Positions 26,408 through 35,868 of a DNA stretch of 64,000 nucleotides are shown here, piece after piece. Under the pieces are notes generated by a model, which searched no databases, was not told where the DNA came from, and was given only the letters and a program-made list of their open reading frames with translations. How positions within the stretch are numbered: position 1 is the stretch's first letter; each line of letters starts with the position of its first letter. The stretch comes from an uncultured Roseobacter sp. (lineage in GTDB: Bacteria > Pseudomonadota > Alphaproteobacteria > Rhodobacterales > Rhodobacteraceae), in assembly GCA_947488305.1 (NCBI GenBank), contig CANKZM010000007.1, positions 1 through 64,000 on the forward strand. Direction: 5' to 3'. A program made the position numbers and the translations under genes.

Positions 26408-27348
26408 GCGGCCCCCCGCGTCAGACGCAGGTTTCGGGCCAGAAGGTCCATCGCAGCCATGCGCACAGCTACGCCCATCTCAACCTGATCCTGGATCACG
26501 CTTCTGTTGATGTCATCGGCAAGCGTGCCATCGATCTCTACCCCGCGGTTCATCGGACCGGGGTGCATGACGATGGCGTCGGGTTTGGCGTGCCGCAATT
26601 TATCAGCGTCCAATCCATAGCGATGGTAATATTCCCGCTCAGACGGGATGAAGCCCCCGTCCATGCGCTCTTTCTGGAGACGCAGCATCATCACCACATC
26701 GACGTCGCTGAGACCTTCCTGCATATTCTCGAACACTTCGACGCCGAATTCAGCGATGCCGCTGGGCATCAATGTGGGCGGACCAATGAGCCGTATGCGG
26801 TTTTCCATCTTGCCCAGCAGCATGATGTTAGACCGTGCGACGCGGCTGTGGGCGATGTCACCGCAGATTGCAATCGAAAGCCTGTGCAGCCGTCCCTTGG
26901 CGCGGCGAATGGTCAGCGCGTCCAGCAGGGCCTGCGTGGGATGTTCGTGCCGCCCGTCGCCCGCGTTCAGGACCGCGCAATTGACCTTTTGGGCCAAAAG
27001 ATCAACGGCGCCGGAATGCGGATGGCGCACCACCAAGAGATCAGGGTGCATGGCGTTCAAGGTAAGGGCCGTGTCGATCAGCGATTCGCCCTTTTTCACG
27101 GAGCTGGCCTGCATTGCCATGTTCATCACGTCCGCGCCCAACCGCTTGCCCGCGATCTCGAAGCTCGCCTGGGTGCGGGTGGAGTTTTCGAAGAACATGT
27201 TGATCTGGGTCAGACCATTAAGAGCATCGGCGTGCTTGTCAGGCTGACGATTGAGCGCCGCGTAGTCATCCGCCAGATCAAGCAAGGTGGTGATCTCTTC
27301 GGGGCGCAGGGCCTCGATACCGAGCAGATGGCGGTGGGGGAACGACAT
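26404..27348 (-). CDS. pyrB: Aspartate carbamoyltransferase catalytic subunit
   Basis: A 314-residue enzyme of de novo pyrimidine synthesis. The carbamoyl-phosphate loop reads [13 protein letters not shown] (residues 51-63), the catalytic His is in [13 protein letters not shown], and [11 protein letters not shown] closes the aspartate site. ATG 27348 ([11 protein letters not shown]) is chosen over 27375 because relatives begin there, although the Shine-Dalgarno is weak. No pyrI (regulatory chain) follows; the partner is probably the pseudo-dihydroorotase downstream. First gene of a five-gene overlapping operon; divergent from the UDG gene. Confidence 0.95.
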   Translation of the reverse strand: MSFPHRHLLGIEALRPEEITTLLDLADDYAALNRQPDKHADALNGLTQINMFFENSTRTQASFEIAGKRLGADVMNMAMQASSVKKGESLIDTALTLNAMHPDLLVVRHPHSGAVDLLAQKVNCAVLNAGDGRHEHPTQALLDALTIRRAKGRLHRLSIAICGDIAHSRVARSNIMLLGKMENRIRLIGPPTLMPSGIAEFGVEVFENMQEGLSDVDVVMMLRLQKERMDGGFIPSEREYYHRYGLDADKLRHAKPDAIVMHPGPMNRGVEIDGTLADDINRSVIQDQVEMGVAVRMAAMDLLARNLRLTRGAA

Positions 27349-27467
27349 GGGCGGCAACCTTTGGCGATTTGCCACCTTATAGGGAGGGGGCGGAAGCTGG
27401 GCAAGTCGCAGGGCGAATTGCGCAAGTTGCGGTTCAGTTCATACTCAGAGCAGCCTAGAGTGGCGGC

Positions 27468-28253
27468 ATGGAATCAGCCGAGTATCATCAGGCGGTGGCC
27501 CTTCTGGAGTGGCAAATCGAATTGGGCGCGACAGAGGCGATCTGCGACACGCCGATTGACCGATATGCGTTGCCCGAAAAGCTTGCGTCCGCGTCAAAAG
27601 AAAAACCGGACAGCGCCGATGTTCCGACGGCAGTCCAACCTGCTTCAGCCACGAGCGATCCTGTGGAAGAGGCCAAGGCGGTTGCGGCAGGGGCAGCTGA
27701 TCTTGATGGGCTGCGTGCGGCATTGGCGGCGTTTGAGCATTGCCCACTGAAACGGGGGGCCCGCAATCTTGTGTTCAGCGACGGCATCGCGGGCGCGCCG
27801 GTGATGATCGTGGGTGAGGCGCCGGGGCGGGATGAGGATCGTGAAGGACGCCCGTTCGTCGGGCGGGCGGGACAACTGCTGGACCGGATGCTCGCCGCGA
27901 TTGAGATGGGGCGTGCTGAGGATGAGGCGCCCGTCTACATCACCAATGTACTGCCGTGGCGCCCGCCGCAAAACCGAGATCCGAGCCCGGAAGAAATCGC
28001 AATGATGCGACCTTTTCTGCTGCGGCACATCGCATTGGCTCAACCCCGCGTTCTGGTGATCATGGGGAATATTTCCGCGCAGGCGCTCTTGGGAAAACGC
28101 GGGATCACCCGTTTGCGGGGCCATTGGACAGAAGCTGCTGATTTACCTGCACTGCCAATGTTTCACCCTGCCTATCTGCTGCGAAACCCCGCCGCCAAGC
28201 GCGAGACATGGGCCGATCTACTGTCCCTCAAGGCGCGCCTGTCCGATGGTTGA
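27468..28253 (+). CDS. Uracil-DNA glycosylase, family 4-like
   Basis: A 261-residue protein. The C-terminal 170 residues form a UDG superfamily domain with motif A GEAPGRDEDREGRPFVGRAGQLLD (containing the catalytic-loop region), NVLPWRPPQNR, and motif B HPAYLLRNP. Family 4 enzymes normally carry four cysteines for a 4Fe-4S cluster; here only one is kept (EHCPLKRG) and the later Cys position reads Met (IAMMRPFL), so the cluster is probably absent. The first 90 residues are a variable, low-complexity head. Removes uracil from DNA to start base-excision repair. Overlaps the LysE gene by 8 bases. Confidence 0.88.
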   Translation: MESAEYHQAVALLEWQIELGATEAICDTPIDRYALPEKLASASKEKPDSADVPTAVQPASATSDPVEEAKAVAAGAADLDGLRAALAAFEHCPLKRGARNLVFSDGIAGAPVMIVGEAPGRDEDREGRPFVGRAGQLLDRMLAAIEMGRAEDEAPVYITNVLPWRPPQNRDPSPEEIAMMRPFLLRHIALAQPRVLVIMGNISAQALLGKRGITRLRGHWTEAADLPALPMFHPAYLLRNPAAKRETWADLLSLKARLSDG

Positions 28254-28857
28254 TCCGCTGGTTCTGGCCGCTTTTGTTCCCGCGGCGCTTGCGCTGAACC
28301 TCACCCCTGGTGCGGATATGATGTTCTGTGTGGCACAAGGAGTGCGATCGGGGCCGCGCGCGGCATGGGCGGCAAGTGCCGGGATCTCCACCGGCTCGAT
28401 GATACATGTATTGATTGCGGGCGCTGGGCTTAGTGCATTGCTCGTGCGCTGGCCTCTGGCCTTCGATTTGATCCGCTGGTTGGGTGTCGCTTACCTGTTG
28501 TGGTTGGCAGTGCATACCTTACGCAAGCATCCTGCCCGGAACACGGACGCACCAGTGGCGCGGCAATGGGCCTTCAGAACCGGGCTGATCGTCAATTTGA
28601 CAAATCCAAAAGTGGTTTTGTTTGTCCTTGCCTTCATCCCGCAGTTCATTACCCCTGACGCAGGCCCGATCATTCTGCAATTTGCGGTCTTCGGTGCAGT
28701 GATCGCGCTGGGTGGGTTTTTCATTAACGGGCTGGCAGGCGTTTCTGCAGGCCGGCTGGGTCAGAAGCTGGCGCAAGGGAACAGGGTGCTTGATCGGTTG
28801 ACCGCTGGCATCTTCGTCGCTCTTGCAGTGCGTTTGGCAGTTTTCGAGAGGAGCTGA
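28246..28857 (+). CDS. LysE family exporter
   Basis: A 203-residue membrane protein with about six spans. The signature at the start (ALALNLTPGADMMFCVAQGVRSGPRAAWAASAGI) with the conserved N-x-T-P-G segment is that of the LysE/RhtB amino acid exporter family. A second family motif, NLTNPKVVLFVLAFIPQF, follows near residue 120. Substrate (amino acid or homoserine lactone-like compound) cannot be assigned. It starts inside the UDG gene and ends 2 bases before moaB, so transcription with both is likely. Confidence 0.88.
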   Translation: MVDPLVLAAFVPAALALNLTPGADMMFCVAQGVRSGPRAAWAASAGISTGSMIHVLIAGAGLSALLVRWPLAFDLIRWLGVAYLLWLAVHTLRKHPARNTDAPVARQWAFRTGLIVNLTNPKVVLFVLAFIPQFITPDAGPIILQFAVFGAVIALGGFFINGLAGVSAGRLGQKLAQGNRVLDRLTAGIFVALAVRLAVFERS

Positions 28858-28859
28858 GA

Positions 28860-29402
28860 ATGAGCAGGATTGACCCGAAGCTGGAATTCATTGCCATTCG
28901 GATCGCAGTTTTGACCGTATCGGATACCCGCGACGCGTCTCAGGATCGATCCGGTGACGTATTGGTGGATCGTCTTTTGAAAGCCGGTCACGAACTGGCG
29001 GATCGGCGTATTCTGCCTGATGAACGGGACCAAATCGCCGATCAACTGCGCGACTGGTGCAATGACAGCGGCATTGATGTTGTGATCTCCACCGGCGGCA
29101 CCGGGTTGACGGGGCGCGACGTCAGTGTTGAGGCTCACCGGGACGTCTACGAAAAGGAAATTGATGCGTTCGGTACAGTTTTCACAATGATATCAATGCA
29201 GAAGATCGGAACCAGCGCCGTCCAAAGCCGCGCGACGGGTGGCGTGGCGAACGGCACCTATCTGTTTGCTCTGCCGGGCAGCCCGGGGGCCTGTAAGGAC
29301 GCCTGGGACGAAATACTGTCCAAACAACTCGACTACCGGCACCGGCCCTGTAACTTTGTGGAAATCCTGCCGCGATTGGACGAACATCAGCGACGGAAAT
29401 AG
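28860..29402 (+). CDS. moaB: Molybdenum cofactor biosynthesis protein B
   Basis: A 180-residue protein of the MoaB/MogA family, which adenylates molybdopterin or helps insert molybdenum. Family motifs: LTVSDTRD at the start, STGGTGLTGRDVSVEA in the middle (MPT-binding loop) and ALPGSPGACKDAW near the end. GAGGAGC precedes ATG 28860, which is 2 bases after the LysE stop. Length matches MoaB (about 170-180). It adds to the fdhD-mobA-mobB-moeA block 13 kb away. Confidence 0.92.
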   Translation: MSRIDPKLEFIAIRIAVLTVSDTRDASQDRSGDVLVDRLLKAGHELADRRILPDERDQIADQLRDWCNDSGIDVVISTGGTGLTGRDVSVEAHRDVYEKEIDAFGTVFTMISMQKIGTSAVQSRATGGVANGTYLFALPGSPGACKDAWDEILSKQLDYRHRPCNFVEILPRLDEHQRRK

Positions 29403-29496
29403 CGCGCAGATACGTTACATATCAAAATAGTGGTAAAATCTGGCACTTGACCGGACAACGCACTATCTTAGGCAGGGGATAAAGGACTGCAATGTA

Positions 29497-30954
29497 ATGC
29501 GTTTCTTGCGGCAAAGCATCATAGGGCTCTTTCTGGCTTCCGTAACGCTGGGGCTGTTGCTTTATGCCGGGCAAATTGTGAGCGGCGCGATCCAGGAACG
29601 CATCAGCAACGAACGTCCGACGCCGAAGGCGCGCGAGCGGGTGTATGTCGTTGATCTGATACCGGCGCAAGTAACGGCGGAAACGCCCGTGCTGGAAGCC
29701 TTTGGCGAGGTTTCCTCTCGCAGGACACTGGAACTGCGCGCCTCCGTTGGGGGACGTATTATCGCGTTATCGCCGAGTTTTGAGGATGGCGGCCGGGTTG
29801 CAGCGGGTGAGGTCCTGATCTCCATTGATCCTGCGGACCTGCAGGCGGAAGTCGATGTGTTGACGGCGGATTTCGCGGATGCGGAAGCGGAAGTTCGGGA
29901 CGCTGACCGTGGTCTTGATCTGGCGCAGCAGGATGAACAGGCCGCCCGGTCTCAGGCCAATTTGCGCAAGCAGGCTTTTGATCGGCAAGTCGATCTTGCA
30001 GATCGGGGAGTGGGATCGGCCGCATCGGTTGAAACCGCGGAGTTGGCCGCTGCTGCTGCCGAGGCGGTTGTGATCACCCGCAGGCAGGCTGTCACTCAGG
30101 CCGAAGCGCGGATTGATCAGGCGGCAACCCGACTGGCACGGGCCAAGATTGCATTGGCCGAAGCGCGCCGTGACTTGGAAGATACGACAATAGAAGCGCC
30201 ATTTGATGGCACGCTGGGTGAAACAACCGCGGTCGAAGGGGGGCTGGTGGCAGCAAACGAAAGACTTGCTGTTTTGATTGACCCCAGCGATCTGGAAGTT
30301 TCGTTCCGGGTCTCAACCGCGCAATACGCCCGGCTGATCGATGCCACCGGTGAATTGATCCGGGCGCCTGTCACGGTCACCTTGGAAGCGGCCGGATTTG
30401 ATCTCACCGCTGAGGGCGAAATCAGCCGGGTGAACGCGGCCACGGGTGAGGGACAGACAGGACGGCTGGTGTTTGCCCGGATTGCGCGGGCACCGGGCTT
30501 CCGCCCTGGCGACTTTGTGACCGTCGGCGTGCGGGAACCCGAGGTGGAGAATGTCGTCAGATTGCCTGCCTCTGCATATGACCCGGATGGTCACGTGCTG
30601 GTCCTGGGAGAGGGTGATCGGCTGGAGCTGATCTCCGTTGATCTTGTGCGTCGCCAGGGAGACGAAGTGTTGGTGCGGGGCGATCAGCTGGAAGGGCGAG
30701 AGGTCGTACGTCAACTCACGCCTCTACTGGGGGCGGGGATTGCTGTGCAGCCCATCCGGCGCGGAGCGCTTGAGGCCAGTGCGGCACCAACCCTTCTTGA
30801 ATTGACCGAAGAACGCCGTGCGCGGCTGGTGGCCTTTGTACAAGACGACAATGCAATGCCCGATGAGGCGCGGGCGCGGATCCTGGCGCGCCTGGCCGAG
30901 CCACGCGTCCCTGCACGGATGGTGGCCCGGATCGAAAGCCGCATGGGAGGGTAG
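29497..30954 (+). CDS. RND efflux periplasmic adaptor (membrane fusion protein)
   Basis: A 485-residue protein with an N-terminal membrane anchor (residues 8-27), a lipoyl-like half (LRASVGGRIIALSPSFEDGGRVAAGEVLISID), a long alpha-helical hairpin rich in Ala/Glu/Arg (about residues 110-215), the returning lipoyl half (ATIEAPFDGTLGE-like: TTIEAPFDGT) and beta-barrel domains. It should join an RND pump to an outer-membrane channel. The 60 residues after the barrel extend past most members and are helical. AAAGGA precedes the start. Its stop lies 5 bases before the pump gene, so the two are co-translated. Confidence 0.9.
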   Translation: MRFLRQSIIGLFLASVTLGLLLYAGQIVSGAIQERISNERPTPKARERVYVVDLIPAQVTAETPVLEAFGEVSSRRTLELRASVGGRIIALSPSFEDGGRVAAGEVLISIDPADLQAEVDVLTADFADAEAEVRDADRGLDLAQQDEQAARSQANLRKQAFDRQVDLADRGVGSAASVETAELAAAAAEAVVITRRQAVTQAEARIDQAATRLARAKIALAEARRDLEDTTIEAPFDGTLGETTAVEGGLVAANERLAVLIDPSDLEVSFRVSTAQYARLIDATGELIRAPVTVTLEAAGFDLTAEGEISRVNAATGEGQTGRLVFARIARAPGFRPGDFVTVGVREPEVENVVRLPASAYDPDGHVLVLGEGDRLELISVDLVRRQGDEVLVRGDQLEGREVVRQLTPLLGAGIAVQPIRRGALEASAAPTLLELTEERRARLVAFVQDDNAMPDEARARILARLAEPRVPARMVARIESRMGG

Positions 30955-30959
30955 TGCTG

Positions 30960-33900
30960 ATGCCGCGCAAGATACCGAACGCGGCAGGCGGTTTGCTGTC
31001 TTATTTCACGCGCCACCGGACGCTGGCCAATCTATTCGTCTTGCTGATCATCGGGTTGGGGTTGGCTACTCTGCCCAACATGCGCACGCAGTTTTTCCCG
31101 GATGTCGTGAACGACGAAATCAGCGTCTCGGTCGTTTGGGAAGGTGCCGGTGCTAATGACATAGATGAGGCGATCATCCAGTTGCTGGAACCGGCGCTGA
31201 TGGTTGTCGACGGCGTGGAGACAAGCTCGGCGAGTGCGCGGGAAGGATCAGGCAGTATCACGCTGGAGTTTCAGGCGAACTGGGACATGCCGCGTGCAAC
31301 CGTCGATGTTCAGAATGTCGTCGATGGCATCACGGGCTACCCGGCAGAGGCAGAAGAACCGGATGTAAGGTGGTCCGCACGCTGGGACGGGGTCACAACA
31401 GCGATCATCACAGGGCCGGTCGATCACGAACAACTGGCCCGATTTGCCGATGAAATGGTCACCAAACTATTTGCCGCCGGAGTCACACGGACCACAATCA
31501 GCGGGGTGGCTGCACCGCGCGTGCGCGTCGAAGTGCCCACCATGCAGTTGATCGCGAATGATCTGACGATGGTAGAGATCGCCTCGGCTATCGCGGCGGA
31601 AGTGGAAGCAGACCCGGCAGGGGATGTCAGCGGCGCAAACACACGCGTCCGGACCGGCACCGCCAAGCGGAGCGCGGACGAGATAGAGAATATCGTCCTG
31701 CGATCCAACATGGATGGTTCCAAACTGCGGATTGGAGATGTGGCGACCGTCACCCGCGAAGGGACGGCACGACAGCGCAGCTACTATGTGAATAATAAAC
31801 CCGCCGTTCGAATTGCCGTCCAAAGGTCCATGGAAGGGGATGCGATTGCCATTCAGAAGAGCACCGAAGAAGTTGCCGCTGATCTTGCAGCGACGTTGCC
31901 CGAAGGGGTCACGGTTGATCTGATCCGGTCGCGGGCAGACCAGATCTCCAGCCGCCTGTCCATTCTGGTGGACAACGGGTTGATGGGCCTCGGCCTTGTA
32001 CTTTGCGTGCTGTTTCTTTTCCTGAATGCCCGCACGGCGTTCTGGGTCGCGGCCGGTATTCCCGTCGCAATGCTGGCGGCGATCACCATCATGCATATGG
32101 GCGGTCTAACGCTGAACATGATCTCGCTATTCGGGTTGATCATCACGCTCGGCATCGTTGTGGACGATGCAATTGTTGTCGGAGAGCACGCGGATTACCG
32201 CGCGCGCCATTTGGGCGAGCCGCCTTTTGTGGCCGCGGAAAATGCTGCCAAGCGGATGGCCATGCCGGTGCTCGCCGCAACGATGACAACTGTGATCGCG
32301 TTCTTTGGTCTCGTTGTGATTGGTGGTCGCTTCGGGACGTTGATACAGGACATCCCCTGGACGGTCATCGCGGTACTGGTTGCCTCATTGATCGAGTGCT
32401 TTTTGATCCTGCCCAGCCACATGGCACACGCACTTGCGGCCAAGGCGCGAGAGCCCTGGTATGACTGGCCAAGCCGTCAGGTCAATCGCGGGTTTACCTG
32501 GGTCCGGGAGACGCTGTTTCGTCCGTTTATCGCTGGCGTCATCGCTGCGCGTTACGTCGTGCTCGCCGGTGTCGTGGTTATCCTTGCGAGCCAGATGGCT
32601 CTGTGGGTGCGAGGAGATGTCAACTGGCGGTTCTTCAATGCGCCTGAACGCGGCTACGTGACCGGCAATTTCGCGATGATAGAAGGGGCCACCCGAGCGG
32701 ATTCTCTTGAGATGATGCGTGAGATGCAGCGCGCCGCAGAGGAACTGGCGGCTGAATATGAGGAGCGACATGGCCGCAACCCCATCTCATACGCAACGAC
32801 CGTCGTCGGTGGTACCAATTGGCCAGGGCTGCGGGGGATCGGCGACAGGGACGCAGACCTGTTGGGGGGTATCTCGATCGAATTGATCGATGCCGAGGAA
32901 CGGCCCTATTCCAGTTTTGCTTTCGTGGCCGACATCCAGGAACGCGTTGAACAACACCCCTTGGCTGAGGTTGTCATGTTCCGGGGGCAAAGATCCGGAC
33001 CGGGAGGTGAAAGCCTGAGCGTCCGTCTCTTTGGCGCCGAGACCGAGGCGCTGAAGCAAGCCAGCCTCGCTCTTCAGGATGCCTTGTTACAGTATCCGGA
33101 GGTGAGCGGCGTCGAGGACAATCTGGCATACGACAAGGAAGAACTGATCCTTGATCTGACGCCGCAGGGGCAGGCGCTTGGGTTCAAGATCGATGATCTT
33201 GGACGTAGTTTGCGCAACCGGTTGGGTGGGATCGAGGCTGCCACTTACCCCGATGGGCCCCGCAGCGCGGATATACGCGTCGAATTACCAAAAGGAGAAC
33301 TAACGGCAGATTTCATGGAACGTACGCAAATGCGGTCACCGTCCGGCGTCTATGTGCCGCTGGCCGATATCGTGAGCGTCGAACGTCGGACAGGCTTCAG
33401 TACCGTGCGCCGCGAGAATGGCGTTCGGGTGGTTTCTGTTTCAGGTGACATTTCCGAAGATGATCCCGCGCGCGCGACAGAGATCGAAGAGACATTACGA
33501 GAGGAAATTCTGCCCACGATCGCCGCAGTGCATCAGGTCGAATGGTATATGGCTGGTCAGTCGGAACAGGAAAACACTTTCCTCAACGATGCCCTGACCG
33601 GGTTTATTCTTTGTATGGCGGGGATTTACCTTGTCCTCGCGTGGGTTTTTGCCAGCTGGAGCCGGCCTGTTGTGGTCATGGCGATCATTCCTTTCGGTCT
33701 TGTGGGGACGATCTATGGCCACTGGGTCTGGGATGTCCCCCTGAGCATGTTCACGGTCGTAGGGCTGCTGGGCATGACCGGGATCATCATCAACGACTCG
33801 ATCGTTTTGATCACGGTCATTGATGAATATGCCGAAGAGCGAGGGCTTATTCCGTCCATCATTGACGGAACTGCGGATCGATTAAGGCCCGTGTTGTTGA

Positions 33901-34358
33901 CAACTCTGACAACGGTATTGGGCTTGATGCCGCTTCTTTATGAAACGAGCCAGCAGGCCCAATTCCTCAAACCAACAATTATCACGCTGGTCTATGGCCT
34001 CGGGTTCGGGATGGTGCTTGTGCTTTTGGTGCTGCCCGCGCTGGTAGCCGTCCAACATGACGTGGCGCGGCAGGTCACGGCGATGCGACGCGCCAGCACC
34101 GCGCCGCTAAGGAGCTTTCGAGCCGGGTTCCTCCTGCTGTGGACATTGGTTCTGGCGTGGTGTGCTGCGACGATGGGCTGGGTTATGTGGACTGGGCAAC
34201 TGCCTGAACCCTTGGCAGGTCTCATTGGATTTGCCGCAAGCGGCGCGCCTTTGAGTGCCGCACTTGCCTTGTTCATTGCGGGTGTCGCGGTGCTGTGCTG
34301 TGTCGCCTATATTATCTTTGCGCTGGTGCTGCGGCGGCAGGCTCAAACCGCGGCCTAG
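30960..34358 (+). CDS. RND-family efflux pump permease
   Basis: A 1132-residue inner-membrane transporter of the HAE1/AcrB type. It starts MPRKIPN; GGGAGGG lies just upstream, and the GTG at 30954 is less likely. It has TM1, a periplasmic porter domain, a TM2-6 block including GIVVDDAIVVGEH (proton-relay Asp in TM4), a second porter domain and TM8-12 (LLGMTGIIINDSIVLITVIDEY). The C-terminal tail after TM12 is about 100 residues longer than usual and has two or three more hydrophobic stretches (LLLWTLVLAWCAATMGWVMW, ALALFIAGVAVLCCVAYIIF). No outer-membrane factor is next to it. Substrate unknown. Confidence 0.92.
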   Translation: MPRKIPNAAGGLLSYFTRHRTLANLFVLLIIGLGLATLPNMRTQFFPDVVNDEISVSVVWEGAGANDIDEAIIQLLEPALMVVDGVETSSASAREGSGSITLEFQANWDMPRATVDVQNVVDGITGYPAEAEEPDVRWSARWDGVTTAIITGPVDHEQLARFADEMVTKLFAAGVTRTTISGVAAPRVRVEVPTMQLIANDLTMVEIASAIAAEVEADPAGDVSGANTRVRTGTAKRSADEIENIVLRSNMDGSKLRIGDVATVTREGTARQRSYYVNNKPAVRIAVQRSMEGDAIAIQKSTEEVAADLAATLPEGVTVDLIRSRADQISSRLSILVDNGLMGLGLVLCVLFLFLNARTAFWVAAGIPVAMLAAITIMHMGGLTLNMISLFGLIITLGIVVDDAIVVGEHADYRARHLGEPPFVAAENAAKRMAMPVLAATMTTVIAFFGLVVIGGRFGTLIQDIPWTVIAVLVASLIECFLILPSHMAHALAAKAREPWYDWPSRQVNRGFTWVRETLFRPFIAGVIAARYVVLAGVVVILASQMALWVRGDVNWRFFNAPERGYVTGNFAMIEGATRADSLEMMREMQRAAEELAAEYEERHGRNPISYATTVVGGTNWPGLRGIGDRDADLLGGISIELIDAEERPYSSFAFVADIQERVEQHPLAEVVMFRGQRSGPGGESLSVRLFGAETEALKQASLALQDALLQYPEVSGVEDNLAYDKEELILDLTPQGQALGFKIDDLGRSLRNRLGGIEAATYPDGPRSADIRVELPKGELTADFMERTQMRSPSGVYVPLADIVSVERRTGFSTVRRENGVRVVSVSGDISEDDPARATEIEETLREEILPTIAAVHQVEWYMAGQSEQENTFLNDALTGFILCMAGIYLVLAWVFASWSRPVVVMAIIPFGLVGTIYGHWVWDVPLSMFTVVGLLGMTGIIINDSIVLITVIDEYAEERGLIPSIIDGTADRLRPVLLTTLTTVLGLMPLLYETSQQAQFLKPTIITLVYGLGFGMVLVLLVLPALVAVQHDVARQVTAMRRASTAPLRSFRAGFLLLWTLVLAWCAATMGWVMWTGQLPEPLAGLIGFAASGAPLSAALALFIAGVAVLCCVAYIIFALVLRRQAQTAA

Positions 34359-35161
34359 CCGGAGTTACATCCACGAATATCCACTGCATATTTGCTGCCG
34401 AGCACCGTGATGCGGATGGCAGAGCGATCGAGCGCTATGGTGCCGCCGTTCACATGCACCATGTCCGAGATGGCCACAACCTCGCCTCCCTGGCGTTTGG
34501 TGTCGGCTTCACTGACCCAAATGTCCCCCGGGCCCGGCTCGATCACGACATATTCCGGATTGCCGGCTGAGGGCATTGTCACCCGGGCCTCGATCTGCAA
34601 CCCATCGGAGGTCGGGCTGACGATACACTCGGTGTCACGCACCCCTGCTTCTTTCGCGGTGTAGGGTTGCTGGGCGAGCGCTGCTGCGATGGCGGGCGTC
34701 GGGCTGGTATCACGGGTGTCGATTTTCACGTCGAACGCGAGCGCATGCGGAATGCAGATATCGGAACATATCCCAAGTTCCATATCGGCCTTCAGGCGGA
34801 TGGGAGCGGTTATTTTCGATGGGGTAATCTCAAGCGGGATCACCAGCTCATCTTCATATCCAACAGACCGCATGCCATTTTGGTCAAAGACCTTTGGCGC
34901 AGGCCAGATCACGGCGACAGACGAAAGGTTGCGGGAACTGGACCAATCGAATTGCGGTGGTATCCCGGCATCGCCCGGCGCCCGCCAATAGGTTTTCCAA
35001 CCCGGTGCCAACTTGAGCCGCAACGCCGCGATGCGGGTGCCATCTGCCTGAACCCATCCGGGCAAAACATCTGCCGTTACAGGCATTTCAAACCTGTCCT
35101 GCGCGGATGTTGCAAACGCTGCGAGGCAAAAAGCCGATGTCGTTAAAACTCTGGTCAACAT
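34355..35161 (-). CDS. DsbD N-terminal domain-like periplasmic protein
   Basis: A 268-residue exported protein with a short signal peptide (about 1-20, ending TSAQ). The mature part follows the DsbD alpha-domain pattern: WKTYWRAPGDAGIPPQF, YEDELVIPL, and a cysteine pair in LGICSDICIPH that could exchange disulfides with DsbD- or thioredoxin-like partners. It lacks the membrane domain of full DsbD. ATG 35161 is chosen over 35185 because the leader then begins at the N-terminus. It overlaps the RND gene's end by 4 bases, convergent. Divergent to yqgE. Confidence 0.82.
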   Translation of the reverse strand: MLTRVLTTSAFCLAAFATSAQDRFEMPVTADVLPGWVQADGTRIAALRLKLAPGWKTYWRAPGDAGIPPQFDWSSSRNLSSVAVIWPAPKVFDQNGMRSVGYEDELVIPLEITPSKITAPIRLKADMELGICSDICIPHALAFDVKIDTRDTSPTPAIAAALAQQPYTAKEAGVRDTECIVSPTSDGLQIEARVTMPSAGNPEYVVIEPGPGDIWVSEADTKRQGGEVVAISDMVHVNGGTIALDRSAIRITVLGSKYAVDIRGCNSG

Positions 35162-35307
35162 GATTTGTCTATGCGCCAGTCCCACCCAAATGCCAAGTCA
35201 CGATCTGGTCAGCCATGTTTCGCCGTTTCTGCCGTCTTGGGGCTTGCGTCCTACTCGGCAGCGGGCCATCTTTGAAAGGTCTTCGCGGGAAGTCAGGAGG
35301 GCCGAAC

Positions 35308-35862
35308 TTGCAGCTTGAAGGAAAACTGCTGATAGCCATGCCGTCCATGGGCGATCCGCGCTTTGAGCATTCGGTGATCTTGATGTGTGCCCACTCTGAG
35401 AAGGGAGCCATGGGTCTCATCATCAACAAACCCAGCGCAGATATCCGGATGGGGGATGTGCTGGATCAGCTGGACATCGCAGGATCCAATGACGCGCAGA
35501 AAATGGTGGTGCATTATGGCGGGCCGGTCGAAACCGGGCGCGGCTTTGTCCTCCACACCAAGGACTATGTGTCGAGCCTGCACACGCTGACCGTCACGGG
35601 CGGCTTTGGCATGACGGCGACGCTGGACATTCTTGAAGAGATTGCCCGGGGCGAGGGGCCTGAAAGCGCGTTGATGATGTTGGGCTATGCTGGCTGGGGT
35701 CCGGGGCAGCTAGAGGGTGAAATTGCGCGGAACGGCTGGCTCACAACGGATGCGGTGCCACAGCTTGTATTTCAGGTGCCAGCGGCAGAGAAATGGTCCG
35801 CTGCATTGGAAAGTCTTGGCGTTGATCCAATCACCTTGTCGGCGACGGCTGGGCATGCGTGA
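35308..35862 (+). CDS. YqgE/AlgH family protein
   Basis: A 184-residue protein matching YqgE/Alg[25 protein letters not shown] at the start, [26 protein letters not shown], and [14 protein letters not shown]. The role is unclear; AlgH in pseudomonads affects regulation. The start is set at TTG 35308: the ribosome site CAGGAGG (35294-35300) lies 7 bases upstream, and relatives begin exactly here. An ATG at 35215 opens 31 extra codons of unlikely sequence ([14 protein letters not shown]). Convergent with the Sua5 gene, 6 bases apart. Confidence 0.9.
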   Translation: MQLEGKLLIAMPSMGDPRFEHSVILMCAHSEKGAMGLIINKPSADIRMGDVLDQLDIAGSNDAQKMVVHYGGPVETGRGFVLHTKDYVSSLHTLTVTGGFGMTATLDILEEIARGEGPESALMMLGYAGWGPGQLEGEIARNGWLTTDAVPQLVFQVPAAEKWSAALESLGVDPITLSATAGHA

Positions 35863-35868
35863 AGTCCC

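Noticed and set aside
26563-27750. A 395-codon plus-strand frame across pyrB and the UDG start
   Set aside because: It runs antisense through pyrB and out of frame through the UDG gene; both of these have strong family motifs.
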